Assembly (NCBI GenBank): GCA_038330415.1
Contig: JBBQNZ010000043.1
Location: 1 to 27,494 of the forward strand
Direction of reading: 5' to 3'
Origin: Fodinibacter sp038330415
Lineage (GTDB): Bacteria; Actinomycetota; Actinomycetes; Actinomycetales; Dermatophilaceae
Length of the DNA stretch: 27,494 bases
The notes under the pieces were generated by a model that saw only the letters and a list, made by a program, of their open reading frames with translations, was not told the DNA's origin and did not search any database. Each line of letters opens with the position of its first letter. The first letter of the stretch is position 1. This document shows positions 15,179-23,446 of this stretch, piece after piece. The position numbers were made by a program, and so were the translations under genes.

Positions 15179-16389
15179 GAGGGCCTTCCTCCGGCGGATC
15201 GGGGGTGCTTCGGCGGCGCGGTGGCGCTGCCCAGGTAGGCGACGTAGGCGGCGATCAGGGCGCGGCCACGCACCAGGTCGACCGGCTCGCGGTCGAGGGT
15301 CTCGCCGGCGCGCCGTCGCAGCTCGGCGAGGTCGGCCTCGGCCTGGGCCGAGCGGGCGGGGGCGCGCTGGTCGCCGGCCTTGGCGGCGTACGCGCCCAGC
15401 ATCATCCGCAGCTCGTCGCGCTCGGAGAGGGCCGATGCGTACGCGTCCTGGGCCATCGTCATCGCCCGGCCGACGGCATCCAGCCGCACCAGGTAGGCGT
15501 CGACGGCCGAGGGGTTGGTGGGCACCGGGCCGAGCGCCGAGACGTCGGGTACGGCGAACCGGGGGGCTGGCGCCACCTGGGCAACGCACCGGGTCGCGAG
15601 GTCGCGCAGCGCGGCGCCCCGCGCCTCCAGCTCGGTGCGCAGAGCCCGTGCCCGGGCCTCGTCGTGGGCGTCGGCACGGCGGTTCGAGGCGCCGACGATC
15701 AGGTCGCGCTCGGCCCGCGCCGCGTCCTGCTCCAGCGGCCCGAGCAACCCGCCGACGTCGGCGCCACGCTTGACCCGGGCCAGCACGTCGGCCACGCGGG
15801 TGTCGAGCCGGTCGAGCACGGTGGCAGCGGCGGCGTGGTGCTGGGCCGGCTCGCGGTCGACGAGGTCGCGAACCCGCTCCACCGAGGCGCGCAGCGAGCG
15901 CAACCGGGCCTGCTGGTCGGCCTCCGACGGGTCGATCCCGAGCCGCGCTCGCAGTGAGGCGGCCAGCGCGTCGGACAGGCGGCAGGCCTCGGGCAGCGAG
16001 ACGGCCAGGGCCCCGGCCGGCACCGCGGCCGAGCCGCCGCCAGCGGATGCCGTGGGGCGGGCCACGGCGTCGAGCCGGCCCCAGACCAGGGTCGACAGCC
16101 GCGCCAGCTCGGTGGGGCCGACCCGCCCGGAGTCCCAGGTCGCCACCAGCAGGTCGTGGCGGTCGGCGACCGCCTTCCACAGCGCCATCGAGAGCAGTAG
16201 GTCGCTGGTGTAGGCGGCACTGTCGGTCGCACCGAGCGCCGCCTCGTCGATCGCGTCGAGCTCGGCCTTTCGCGAGTCGCGCCAGGCGCCCAGCTCCCCG
16301 AGGTAGCGCAGCGCCTCCGAGGCGTCGAGCGGCTGGCCGAGCCGGCCGGGGGCGGGTGGCGCCGTGGAGCCGTGCGTCGCGGAGATCAC
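15175..16389 (-). CDS. Helical protein of unknown function in the PknG-like operon
   Basis: The 404-residue protein has no signal peptide, membrane segment or zinc motif. It is rich in Ala, Arg, Asp and Glu with long predicted helices, for example RDSRKAELDAIDEAAL, QQARLRSLRASVERVRDLV, LDRLDTRVADVLARVK and ARALRTELEARGAALRDLA. This suggests an elongated coiled-coil or helical-bundle scaffold. A Pro-rich break near residues 290-315 (APAPRFAVPDVSALGPVPT) divides two helical halves. GTG at 16389 is chosen because it forms a GTGA overlap with the stop of the glnH-like gene, matching the coupling seen elsewhere in the operon; its 3' end overlaps the kinase start as ATGA. I do not recognise a family. 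Its fixed place between sensor and kinase suggests it links them, which is inference. Confidence 0.8.
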   Translation of the reverse strand: MISATHGSTAPPAPGRLGQPLDASEALRYLGELGAWRDSRKAELDAIDEAALGATDSAAYTSDLLLSMALWKAVADRHDLLVATWDSGRVGPTELARLSTLVWGRLDAVARPTASAGGGSAAVPAGALAVSLPEACRLSDALAASLRARLGIDPSEADQQARLRSLRASVERVRDLVDREPAQHHAAAATVLDRLDTRVADVLARVKRGADVGGLLGPLEQDAARAERDLIVGASNRRADAHDEARARALRTELEARGAALRDLATRCVAQVAPAPRFAVPDVSALGPVPTNPSAVDAYLVRLDAVGRAMTMAQDAYASALSERDELRMMLGAYAAKAGDQRAPARSAQAEADLAELRRRAGETLDREPVDLVRGRALIAAYVAYLGSATAPPKHPRSAGGRPS

Positions 16390-17408
16390 GACGCCCGTCC
16401 GTAGACCGGCCGCGGCGGTGCCGGCGCCTTTCCGAGGGAGTCGGCCAGCCAGGTGTTGTAGCTCTTGGTCCACCGACCGTCGGCCTTCATCTCCGCCAGC
16501 ACGCCGTTGACGAAGCTCGCGAAGTCGGCGTTGTCCTGGTTGACGCCCAGGCCGTAGGGCTCGGCGGTGAAGGCCGGCGCCTGCACGACGTCGGCGTAGG
16601 GATCCTGGGCGGCCAGCCCGGCGAGCACGGTGTCGTCGCCGGTGATGCCGTCGACCGCGCCCTGCTGGAACAGTACGAGGCAGCCGGTGTGGGTGTCGGC
16701 CCCCACCGCCTCGATGTCGGTGAAGGTGCGCAGCTTGTCCATGCTGGTGGACCCGTTGGGGGCGCAGACCTTCCTGCCCGCGAGGTCCTCGATCCCCCGG
16801 ATCGGGCCGCCGCCCTCGGCCTTCTCGCCCAGGCGCACCAGCACCTTCTGGCCGGAGCGGTAGTACTCGCTGGAGAACGCGATCTCCTTCCAGCGGTCGC
16901 AGGTGATCGTCATGTTGCGGGCCACGATGTCGACGGTGCCGTCCTTGACGGCGGGCAGCCGCTGGGCCGCGGTGATGACCTTGAGCTCGACCTTGTCCGG
17001 GTCGCCGAAGATGGCCTGCGAGACCCCGCGCAGCATGTCGATGTCGAAGCCCTCGATGCGGCCGGTGACCGGGTTGCGCGAGCCCAGCAGCAGGCTGTCG
17101 GCCGAGACCCCCGCGATAAGCCGGCCGCGGTCCTCGATCTCCTTCATGGTGCTGCCGGCGGGCATCGTGCCGGGGTCGGGCAGCGTGGCGGGTGGAGCGT
17201 AGGACTTCAGGCAGTTGGCGGTGACGACGTCGGTGCCCGACGGTGCCGTTGAGGGCGTGGGGGTCGCGCTGGGCGACGGCGCCGCGGGGGTCGCCGGCGT
17301 GTTCAACGGTGTCGGGTCGTAGGCCCCGGCCGTGGTGCAGGCGCCGGCGGCCAGGGTGGCGGCCAGCGCGATGATCCCCACGAACGCGCGGGCTGGTCGG
17401 TGGCTCAT
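16386..17408 (-). CDS. glnH: GlnH-like amino-acid-binding lipoprotein
   Basis: The 340-residue protein is exported as a lipoprotein. A hydrophobic leader ends in the lipobox LAAGAC, with lipidation at Cys24, followed by a Pro/Ser/Thr-rich spacer to about residue 60. The remainder is a family 3 periplasmic binding fold, with RGRLIAGVSADSLLLG, GFDIDMLRGVSQAIFG, VDIVARNMTITCDR, DLAGRKVCAPNGSTS and FTAEPYGLGVNQDN as typical strings. Members bind glutamate, glutamine or aspartate. No ABC permease or ATPase genes accompany it, so it more likely serves as the sensor of the GlnX/PknG pathway than as a transporter subunit. Its ATG overlaps the upstream GlnX-like stop (ATGA at 17405-17408). The ligand is inferred from the mycobacterial pathway. 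Confidence 0.9.
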   Translation of the reverse strand: MSHRPARAFVGIIALAATLAAGACTTAGAYDPTPLNTPATPAAPSPSATPTPSTAPSGTDVVTANCLKSYAPPATLPDPGTMPAGSTMKEIEDRGRLIAGVSADSLLLGSRNPVTGRIEGFDIDMLRGVSQAIFGDPDKVELKVITAAQRLPAVKDGTVDIVARNMTITCDRWKEIAFSSEYYRSGQKVLVRLGEKAEGGGPIRGIEDLAGRKVCAPNGSTSMDKLRTFTDIEAVGADTHTGCLVLFQQGAVDGITGDDTVLAGLAAQDPYADVVQAPAFTAEPYGLGVNQDNADFASFVNGVLAEMKADGRWTKSYNTWLADSLGKAPAPPRPVYGRAS

Positions 17409-18820
17409 CGGTACTCCTCCAGCCGCAGCGAGACGCCCCACCAGGCGCACAGGGCGGCGACCACCCCGGCCAGCAGCCCCAGGGCGCCGGCGAACGGCAG
17501 CCACCCGCCGGTGCCGTCGAGCTGCTGCGCGGTCTGCCCGCTCAGGTTGGTGAGCTGCTCGTCGGAGGCGGTGTCGAAGGCGGCGAACGCGCTGTTGCCG
17601 GACTTCGGGCCCAACCCGGTGGCCAGCGCCACGGCCTTCTCCCAGTCGCCGCCGTCGTCGAGGGCGCGGATCTCCTGGTGGACGGTGGTGTAGCCACCCC
17701 ACGGCAGCGGGTCCAGGCCCGAGGATGCCGGGTTCTGCTCGAGCGCGGCGAGCCCGGTTCCCACCGCCGTGGACGAGGCCTGCCAGGCCTTCTCGAAGGC
17801 GGCGCCGGAGCCGCGCGCGATGTGGGTCAGGCTCTCGTTCGACTTGGCGTCGAACCCGGCGATCCGGGCCTGGGCCGTGGCCCGGGTGGCGGCGTAGACG
17901 CCGTCGCGCGTGGTGTCGACGCTGCTCTTGACCGACAGCAGGCCGACCGTGCCGAGCACCAGCGTCACCAGCACCACCACCGCCCCGGCCGCCAGGGGCA
18001 CGTTGACGTAGCGGCGGGTGCGCCGCGCCAGCCACACCAGCGACAGCCCGAGCACGACCAGGGCGAGCAACCCGGGCAGCACGAGCCACAGGGCCGACCG
18101 GGCGGCCCGGTCGAACTCCTGGGTGACGCGGGCGTCGTTGGCCTCGCCGAGGTTGGTCAGCAGTGGCAGGGCCTCGGCCCGCAGGTCGGCGCTGGCGCTC
18201 TTGAGGTACTGCGCCCCGACCGGCAGCGCCTGGCGGTTGTTGGCCCGGGCCTGCTCGACCTGGCTGGTGTAGGTGATGAGCGACTGGTTGAGCGCTGCGA
18301 GGGCGTTGCCGTCGGCCGGCTGGTTCTGGGCGGCCCGCGCGATCAGCCCGGATGCCGCGGCGATCGCCTCGGTGTAGTCGGCTCGTTGGTTGGCCGGCTC
18401 CAGGCCGCCGACGAGGAAGGCGTTGGTGGCGTCGGCATCCGCCTGCACGACGTTGGTCTGGATGGCCTGGATGCGCACGAGCTGGTCGGAGTTGGCGGCC
18501 GCCCGGCCCAGCGCGCCGTCGGCGGACCGGAAGGCCTGGCCTGCCGCCAGCCCGAACAGCAGGGTCACGACGACGCTGACGATGCCCACGGCGCGCAGCC
18601 GGCCAGGGGTGCCGGCCATCGCCGCGCGGGCCGTGGCCACCAGCGCGTCGACCCGGCCGCGGATGCCGTCGGCGCCGGGTGCCGCTGCGGGCGCTGGGGG
18701 CACGGGGGCGCCCGAGGGTGCCGTGGGTGCACCGGCGGGGGAGCCGGGCCGCGCGGCCATGGCCGACGGGGGCGGCGGCGGGGGAGCAGTGGCTGCCGCC
18801 CGGGGCGGAGTGGGGGTCAC
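17405..18820 (-). CDS. glnX: GlnX-like membrane signalling protein
   Basis: The 471-residue protein has a Pro/Ala-rich cytoplasmic N-terminus (about 1-70) and four hydrophobic helices: VGIVSVVVTLLFGLAAG (near 78-95), ALWLVLPGLLALVVLGLSLV (near 240-262), VPLAAGAVVVLVTLVLGTVG (near 272-292) and FAGALGLLAGVVAALCAWW (near 442-460). Two extracytoplasmic helical domains lie between helices 1-2 and 3-4, each with chemoreceptor-like helices such as SDQLVRIQAIQTNVVQADAD. This matches GlnX of mycobacteria, which relays GlnH ligand state across the membrane to PknG. Gene order GlnX, GlnH, kinase is conserved here, with one extra gene between GlnH and kinase. The GTG start at 18820 overlaps the AAA+ gene stop as GTGA. 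The short C-terminal tail SLRLEEYR is the only part after helix 4. Confidence 0.88.
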   Translation of the reverse strand: MTPTPPRAAATAPPPPPPSAMAARPGSPAGAPTAPSGAPVPPAPAAAPGADGIRGRVDALVATARAAMAGTPGRLRAVGIVSVVVTLLFGLAAGQAFRSADGALGRAAANSDQLVRIQAIQTNVVQADADATNAFLVGGLEPANQRADYTEAIAAASGLIARAAQNQPADGNALAALNQSLITYTSQVEQARANNRQALPVGAQYLKSASADLRAEALPLLTNLGEANDARVTQEFDRAARSALWLVLPGLLALVVLGLSLVWLARRTRRYVNVPLAAGAVVVLVTLVLGTVGLLSVKSSVDTTRDGVYAATRATAQARIAGFDAKSNESLTHIARGSGAAFEKAWQASSTAVGTGLAALEQNPASSGLDPLPWGGYTTVHQEIRALDDGGDWEKAVALATGLGPKSGNSAFAAFDTASDEQLTNLSGQTAQQLDGTGGWLPFAGALGLLAGVVAALCAWWGVSLRLEEYR

Positions 18821-20337
18821 GGGGTGCCTCCGGGGTCAGTGGTTCGGTCGCCGGGGTGCGGGGGCGCAGCCGCCGGGTCCGGGTCGGACGCGGCAGGGGC
18901 CGTTGTGGCTCCCTCGTCGGGCGGTTCCTCGTCGAAATCGCGGGCCACGAGGAGGCGGAGCTGCTCGAGGGTCGGCGCCGGCGTGTCGCGGAGCCGCCAG
19001 GCATGGTGTCCGATCGCCGCCTCGAGCGCGTTGCGGGCATACCGGCCGTTGCCGAAGGAGCTGCCCCGCGCGGTGCGGCCGAGCACCTCGCGGAACCGCT
19101 GCTCGGCAGCAGGCTCGAGCTCGTAGTCGGCGCCCGTCGTGAGGTGGCGCAGGATGTCGACCAGCTCGTCGTCGGTGTAGTCCTCGAACTCGATGGTGGT
19201 GCGGAACCGGCTGGCGAGACCGGGGTTGGCGGCGATGAAGGCCGCCATCGGAGCGGGGTAGCCGGCCACGATGACCACGAGGTCGTCGCGCCGGTCCTCC
19301 ATCTCCTTCACCAGGGTGTCGACCGACTCCTGGCCGTACTGGTCGCCCGCCGGGCCGGTGCCCGTCAGGCTGTAGGCCTCGTCGACGAAGAGCACGCCGC
19401 CGGCGGCTGACGCGACCACCTCGGCCGTCTTGGTCGCGGTCTGGCCGAGGTAGCCGGCGACCAGCTCGGAGCGGTCGACCTCGACCAGGTGGCCACCGGA
19501 GAGCAGGCCCAGCGCCTGGTAGATGCCGCCCACGAGCCGCGCCACCGTGGTCTTGCCGGTGCCCGGGTTGCCCGTGAAGACCAGGTGGCGGGTCATCGTG
19601 GGGCTCTTCAGGCCGGCATCCACCCGCAGCTTCTCGACCCGCAACAGGGCCACCTGGCGGTGGATCTCGCGCTTGACCCGCTGCAGGCCGATCAGGGCGT
19701 CGAGCTCGGCCAGCAGGTCTTCGAGGGTTCGCGGCGGGGTGGTCGGTGCCGGTGGCGGGGCCCTCGTCGGCGGGGCGGGCTGGGGCTCGGCGCTCACCGG
19801 GGTGCCGACCGCGTCAGGGATGCCGCTCAGGCTCGCGATGCCGCCCACGCCCGGTGGGGTTCCGCCGGTCAACAGGGCCACGAGGCCCCCGGCCGATGCC
19901 CCGCCGCCTGGCTCGGGCCGCACGGCGGAGAGCTGCGCGGCGGCGGCCACCGAGGCGTTGCCGACGACGCGCATCGTCGGCTCACCCAGCTCACAGGCGG
20001 CCGCGGCCACCTCGGCCAGGGCCTGTGCGTAGGCCACGGCGTGGGGGGACTGCTGGGCCGCGAGCAGGCCGAGGATCGCCGTCGGGGCTCCCCGCCAGCG
20101 GCGGCCGCGGCTCGCCGCATCGAAGAAGTCCTGCGTGCTGGCGCCACCCGCCGCGGCACTCCAGTCCGCGGCAGCCCCCGGTGCCGACTCGGCGACCGCG
20201 GCTGCGAGGAGGAGCGCCTCCTGCCGGGCGGCCGCACCGTCGGCACCCGCGTCGGTGGCCAGGGCGGCCACGGCATCGGCCGCCTCGGTCAAGGTGACCG
20301 TGCGCGGCGGGCTCGTCGGGCCCGTGGCCGGGCTCAT
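18817..20337 (-). CDS. AAA+ ATPase, CbbX/SpoVK/EccA type
   Basis: The 506-residue protein has an Ala-rich N-terminal region (1-200, with helical and Pro-rich parts) of no recognised family. A CbbX/SpoVK-type AAA+ domain begins with LAELDALIGLQRVKREIHRQ near residue 210. Walker A is GNPGTGKTT (256-264), Walker B is VLFVDE (315-320), the pore loop is probably GYLGQT (295-300), and sensor/arginine-finger residues lie in NPGLASRFRTTIEFEDY. The C-terminal lid contains FGNGRYARNALEAAI, also typical of CbbX and of ESX EccA proteins. Such ATPases remodel or extract partner proteins. The final 45 residues are acidic and Pro-rich (EEPPDEGATT). The ATG at 20337 overlaps the preceding stop by one base (TGATG). 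A role in remodelling the TelA or kinase complex is inferred from context only. Confidence 0.9.
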   Translation of the reverse strand: MSPATGPTSPPRTVTLTEAADAVAALATDAGADGAAARQEALLLAAAVAESAPGAAADWSAAAGGASTQDFFDAASRGRRWRGAPTAILGLLAAQQSPHAVAYAQALAEVAAAACELGEPTMRVVGNASVAAAAQLSAVRPEPGGGASAGGLVALLTGGTPPGVGGIASLSGIPDAVGTPVSAEPQPAPPTRAPPPAPTTPPRTLEDLLAELDALIGLQRVKREIHRQVALLRVEKLRVDAGLKSPTMTRHLVFTGNPGTGKTTVARLVGGIYQALGLLSGGHLVEVDRSELVAGYLGQTATKTAEVVASAAGGVLFVDEAYSLTGTGPAGDQYGQESVDTLVKEMEDRRDDLVVIVAGYPAPMAAFIAANPGLASRFRTTIEFEDYTDDELVDILRHLTTGADYELEPAAEQRFREVLGRTARGSSFGNGRYARNALEAAIGHHAWRLRDTPAPTLEQLRLLVARDFDEEPPDEGATTAPAASDPDPAAAPPHPGDRTTDPGGTP

Positions 20338-20939
20338 CAGGCGTCCCGCCCGGCCGGCGGCTGCAGGCGGCCGAGCCCACCGGCATCCGGGCTCGGGGTG
20401 CCGGGCATCGGCGGCAGCGGCGCCGACCCCACGTCGAGCGCCCCGCCGCTGGAGGCGGCGCCGAACTTCTCCGACAGGAATCGCCCGTGCGCGACGAGCG
20501 CGTCGGCGTCGGCGCGGCACACGGCATCGAAGACCTTGTCCATGGTGGCGGCGAGCAGGTCGAGCTGGTCGATGAGCACCATGAGCGAGGACTTGCCGTT
20601 GTCGACCGGGCGGTTGTCGGCGAACTGGCGGGGGAGCCGGAGGTAGCCGCCCACCGCCTCGGGCAGGTAGTCGGTGGCGGTCGCCATCACGGAGTAGGCC
20701 TGGGGGCTGCCGGCACCGAGGTTGGGCAGGCGGGGGATGGTGTCGCGCACGACCTGGTCGACCCGGCGCACCCGCGAGGCGACCGGCGCCGGGACCGCCC
20801 CCGCGGCGACCATCGACTCGACCCGGTCGAGGGCGGCGAGCAGGTCGGCGCTGGTCGGCACGGTGGGCACGACGAACCCGTCGCCCTGCTCGTTGTTCTG
20901 GCCGCGGCCGAAGAGGCGGCCGAGGAAACCACCCGACAT
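20337..20939 (-). CDS. XpaC-like partner of TelA
   Basis: The 200-residue soluble protein begins MSGGFLGRLFGRGQNNEQ, a short basic/hydrophobic segment that could touch the membrane. The helical core contains AYSVMATATDYLPEAVGGYL and DQLDLLAATMDKVFDAVCRA and ends with HGRFLSEKFG before a Pro/Gly-rich tail. The 'YLPEAVxxYLxLP ... QLDLL ... RFLxEKF' pattern and the position next to telA resemble XpaC-family proteins, which neighbour the TelA homologue YaaN in Bacillus. The match is by memory and weak. It lies 26 bases after the telA stop, and its TGA overlaps the AAA+ start. No biochemical role is known to me. Confidence 0.75.
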   Translation of the reverse strand: MSGGFLGRLFGRGQNNEQGDGFVVPTVPTSADLLAALDRVESMVAAGAVPAPVASRVRRVDQVVRDTIPRLPNLGAGSPQAYSVMATATDYLPEAVGGYLRLPRQFADNRPVDNGKSSLMVLIDQLDLLAATMDKVFDAVCRADADALVAHGRFLSEKFGAASSGGALDVGSAPLPPMPGTPSPDAGGLGRLQPPAGRDA

Positions 20940-20965
20940 GTGCTCACTATGCCTGAGCGACTTTC

Positions 20966-22201
20966 TCAGCGCCCAGCACCCCGGGTGCCGCCGAGGTCGA
21001 GCGACCCGCTGGCCACCCGGTCGTCGTGCTGCTGCACCCGCTCGAGGTAGGCCTGCGACTTGTTCACCTCGGTCTCGAGCGTGCCGATCGTGGCGGCCAT
21101 GCTGTCGAGGGCCTGCACCTTGAAGGTGTCGATGGCGTCCATGGTCGCGTAGATGTTGGCGAAGGCCGCCTGCAGCTGGGGGAGCCCGATCGTCGCCGAC
21201 GCCGCCTGCTGCTGGATCTGCACGGAGTTGTCGCGCAGCATCTCGCTGGTGCGCTCGATCATCCCGCTGGTCGTGGTGTTCAGGGCGGTGATCTGGTCGA
21301 GCACGAGCTTCTGGTTGCCCAGCGCCTGGGCCACGATGACGGCCGTGCGCAGCGCCGAGACGGTGGTGGTCGACGCGCGGTCGACGCCCTTGATCAGCTC
21401 GAGGTTGTTCTTGATGACGATGTCGATCGCGAGGTAGTTCTGGATCGACACGGCCAGCTGGGTCAGCAGGTCCTGGTGCTTCTGGCGCACGTAGAACAGC
21501 ACGTCGTCGCGCAGCGCCTTGGCCTTGTCGGGGTCGGTGGCCTCGAGCTCGGCGATGCGGGCGGCGAGCCGGGCGTCGAGCCGCTCGGCGACGTAAACGT
21601 ACTGGTTGAGCCGGCCCATCGCGTCCCAGAGGTACTGCTTCTCCATGTTCAGCGCCGCGTTGTCCTTGGCCAGCTCGTCCTGGCCGTCGCGCAGGGCGTG
21701 CAGGATGCCGTCGAGGTGGCTCTGCGCCGACTGGTACTTGCGGAAGTAGTCGGTGACCTTGTCGCCGAACGGCACCATGCCGAGGAACTTCTTGGCGCCG
21801 GTCGCCCCCTTCGGGTCGAGGTCCTCGATGGTGCGGCGCAGGTCGAGCAGCGTCGATCCGACCTTCGACCCCTGGGAGAGGCCACCCTCCTTCAGGGCCT
21901 TGACCGGCGAGCTGAGCAGGCGGTTGGAGGTCTCGGCCGCCGCGCGGATGTCGCCGTCGCCCATGGTGCGCACGTCGGTGGCCTTGGCGGCGAACTCCGG
22001 CGAGCGGGGTGCGGCGGCCATCAGCGACTCCAGGTAGCCGTCGACCTTGGCGTCGAGCCCGGGCAGGGCCGCGGACGCGACGGCGGGAGCCATCCGCGGG
22101 GCGGCGGTGGCCGCCACGGGCTGCGACGGAGGAGGCGCGGTGAGGGTGAGCGTGGCCGCGGCAGTGGGCGGCTGCAGCGGGGCAGGCTGTTGGTCGGTCA
22201 T
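20966..22201 (-). CDS. telA: Toxic anion resistance protein, TelA family
   Basis: The 411-residue, largely helical cytoplasmic protein matches TelA along most of its length. Conserved strings include FGDKVTDYFRKYQSAQSHLD, LNMEKQYLWDAMGRLNQYVY, IVIKNNLELIKGVDRASTTT, VSALRTAVIVAQALGNQKLV and LQAAFANIYATMDAIDTFK. TelA proteins are linked to tellurite resistance and to Ter-type stress systems, but their biochemical activity is not established. The first 60 residues are Pro/Ala-rich and variable. The ATG at 22201 follows GGGAG at good spacing and is the first gene of the ten-gene minus-strand operon. An epimerase gene upstream ends 150 bases away, so a promoter in that gap is likely. Confidence 0.92.
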   Translation of the reverse strand: MTDQQPAPLQPPTAAATLTLTAPPPSQPVAATAAPRMAPAVASAALPGLDAKVDGYLESLMAAAPRSPEFAAKATDVRTMGDGDIRAAAETSNRLLSSPVKALKEGGLSQGSKVGSTLLDLRRTIEDLDPKGATGAKKFLGMVPFGDKVTDYFRKYQSAQSHLDGILHALRDGQDELAKDNAALNMEKQYLWDAMGRLNQYVYVAERLDARLAARIAELEATDPDKAKALRDDVLFYVRQKHQDLLTQLAVSIQNYLAIDIVIKNNLELIKGVDRASTTTVSALRTAVIVAQALGNQKLVLDQITALNTTTSGMIERTSEMLRDNSVQIQQQAASATIGLPQLQAAFANIYATMDAIDTFKVQALDSMAATIGTLETEVNKSQAYLERVQQHDDRVASGSLDLGGTRGAGR

Positions 22202-22262
22202 CGTGCTCCCTTGTGTTCGAGCGGACCACGGGCGCCGCTCGCTGACCGGTGGACGAACGGCC

Positions 22263-22268
22263 AATCTA
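22263..22268 (-). promoter_or_regulatory. Candidate -10 box for the telA-to-FHA operon
   Basis: On the minus strand this reads TAGATT, a good TANNNT -10 box, 61 bases before the telA ATG in the only sizeable gap upstream of the operon. No convincing -35 box is seen 16-18 bases upstream. Confidence 0.35.
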
Positions 22269-22351
22269 CGCGGTTCCCCGCAGCGGTGATCAGGAATCCG
22301 CGAGGCGCCGTGACCTGGGTCGGGTGCGGCGCAGGCTGCCTGCCTCGGCGC

Positions 22352-23341
22352 TCAGCGGAACGTCGACCGCAGCGACTCGGTCGCGGTGTATCGCGGGCGC
22401 CAGCCGAGCTCGGTGCGTGCCTTGGTCGTGTCCATGATGGCCGGGTGGCTGAGGGCCTCGACCCACTGTGCCGACGACGGAAGGTACGGCAGCTTTGCGA
22501 TGCCACGCGCCAGCGCGGCGACCGGCCCGCCCGGGAGCCGCACCGGCCGCAGGCCGATCGCCCGGGCGATGTCGAGAAGCGTGATCGCGTCGTCAGCGGC
22601 GATGTTGTAGGCCCCGGGCGCACCGGCGCCGACGACACACAGCCGCAGTGCCTCCGCCACGTCGTCCTGATGGATGACCTGCAGGGGCAGGTCGGGCACC
22701 AGCGCCGGCAGGCCGGGCAGGTGCCCCCACGCTGCGCCCGCGGCGTGCACCAGCGGTGCCAGCACCGCGGGGATGCTGGCTTTGCCACCGACCGCGTCGG
22801 GACCGAGCACGATCGGGGGTCGCAGGAGGTAGAGCGCCGTCTTCGGGTGTGCGGCGGCCTCCTGGTGCAGCAGGTGCTCGAGCTCGGCCTTCTCCTGGGC
22901 GTAGAAGAGGCTGTCAGCGGGTCGGGTTGCCCAGTCCTCGCGAATCCCGATCGGGTTGTCGCGATAAAACCCGTAGGCGGCCACTGACGACGCGTACACG
23001 AACCTCTCGACCCCCGCGTCGGCGGCCGCGCGGAAGGCGTTCAGGGTGCCCTCGACGTTGATCGCACGGGTCGTCTCCCGGCCGCCACCCGTGATCAGAA
23101 AGGCCAGGTGCACGACGACGTCGGCCCCCTCGAAGGCCGCCCGCAGCGCGCCGGCGTCGCGGACATCGCCGCGGCGGTACTCCAGCTTCGACCAGCCTCG
23201 CGCGGCCGGGTCGAACGGTCGCCGGGCGATGCCGATGACCCGGTCGACCCGGCCGTCGTCCTGCAGCAGGGGCATCAGCGCCAGCCCGAACGTCCCGGTA
23301 GGCCCGGTGACCGCCACGGTGAGTCTCCCGGCATCTGCCAT
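22352..23341 (-). CDS. NAD-dependent epimerase/dehydratase family protein
   Basis: The 329-residue extended short-chain dehydrogenase/reductase has the nucleotide loop VTGPTGTFGL (G13, G16, G19) and an acidic site GDVRD near residue 58. It also has VVVHLAF, the active-site serine in VYASSVAAYG (residues 116-124) and the catalytic pair Tyr147/Lys151 (FYAQEKAE). A substrate-domain stretch (LRPPIVLGPDAVGG, LQVIHQDDVAEAL, GAYNIAADD) completes the fold. Such enzymes act on nucleotide sugars or related substrates with NAD(P), but the substrate is unknown here. No sugar-pathway genes are adjacent. ATG 23341 has a GGGTGAG ribosome site. The gene is upstream of the telA operon on the same strand but separated by 150 bases, so co-transcription is uncertain. 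Confidence 0.9.
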   Translation of the reverse strand: MADAGRLTVAVTGPTGTFGLALMPLLQDDGRVDRVIGIARRPFDPAARGWSKLEYRRGDVRDAGALRAAFEGADVVVHLAFLITGGGRETTRAINVEGTLNAFRAAADAGVERFVYASSVAAYGFYRDNPIGIREDWATRPADSLFYAQEKAELEHLLHQEAAAHPKTALYLLRPPIVLGPDAVGGKASIPAVLAPLVHAAGAAWGHLPGLPALVPDLPLQVIHQDDVAEALRLCVVGAGAPGAYNIAADDAITLLDIARAIGLRPVRLPGGPVAALARGIAKLPYLPSSAQWVEALSHPAIMDTTKARTELGWRPRYTATESLRSTFR

Positions 23342-23446
23342 CGGCTCACCCTAGCCACGCCGCGCTGTCGGCAGGGTGACGACGACGTGGGCGTGGGCCC
23401 CGAGGAAGTGCCAGTCGCGCGTCGTGCTCGGGCGACCTCGTCGCCC

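Noticed and set aside
16386..19040. 884-residue reading of the glnH-like frame with a long N-terminal extension
   Set aside because: The extension overlaps the GlnX-like gene out of frame. The ATG at 17408 gives a proper lipoprotein signal and an ATGA overlap.
21026..22987. 653-codon plus-strand open frame opposite telA and the epimerase
   Set aside because: It is antisense to TelA and epimerase sequences with strong family motifs. Its repetitive Val/Gly/Leu/Asp product has no recognisable domain.
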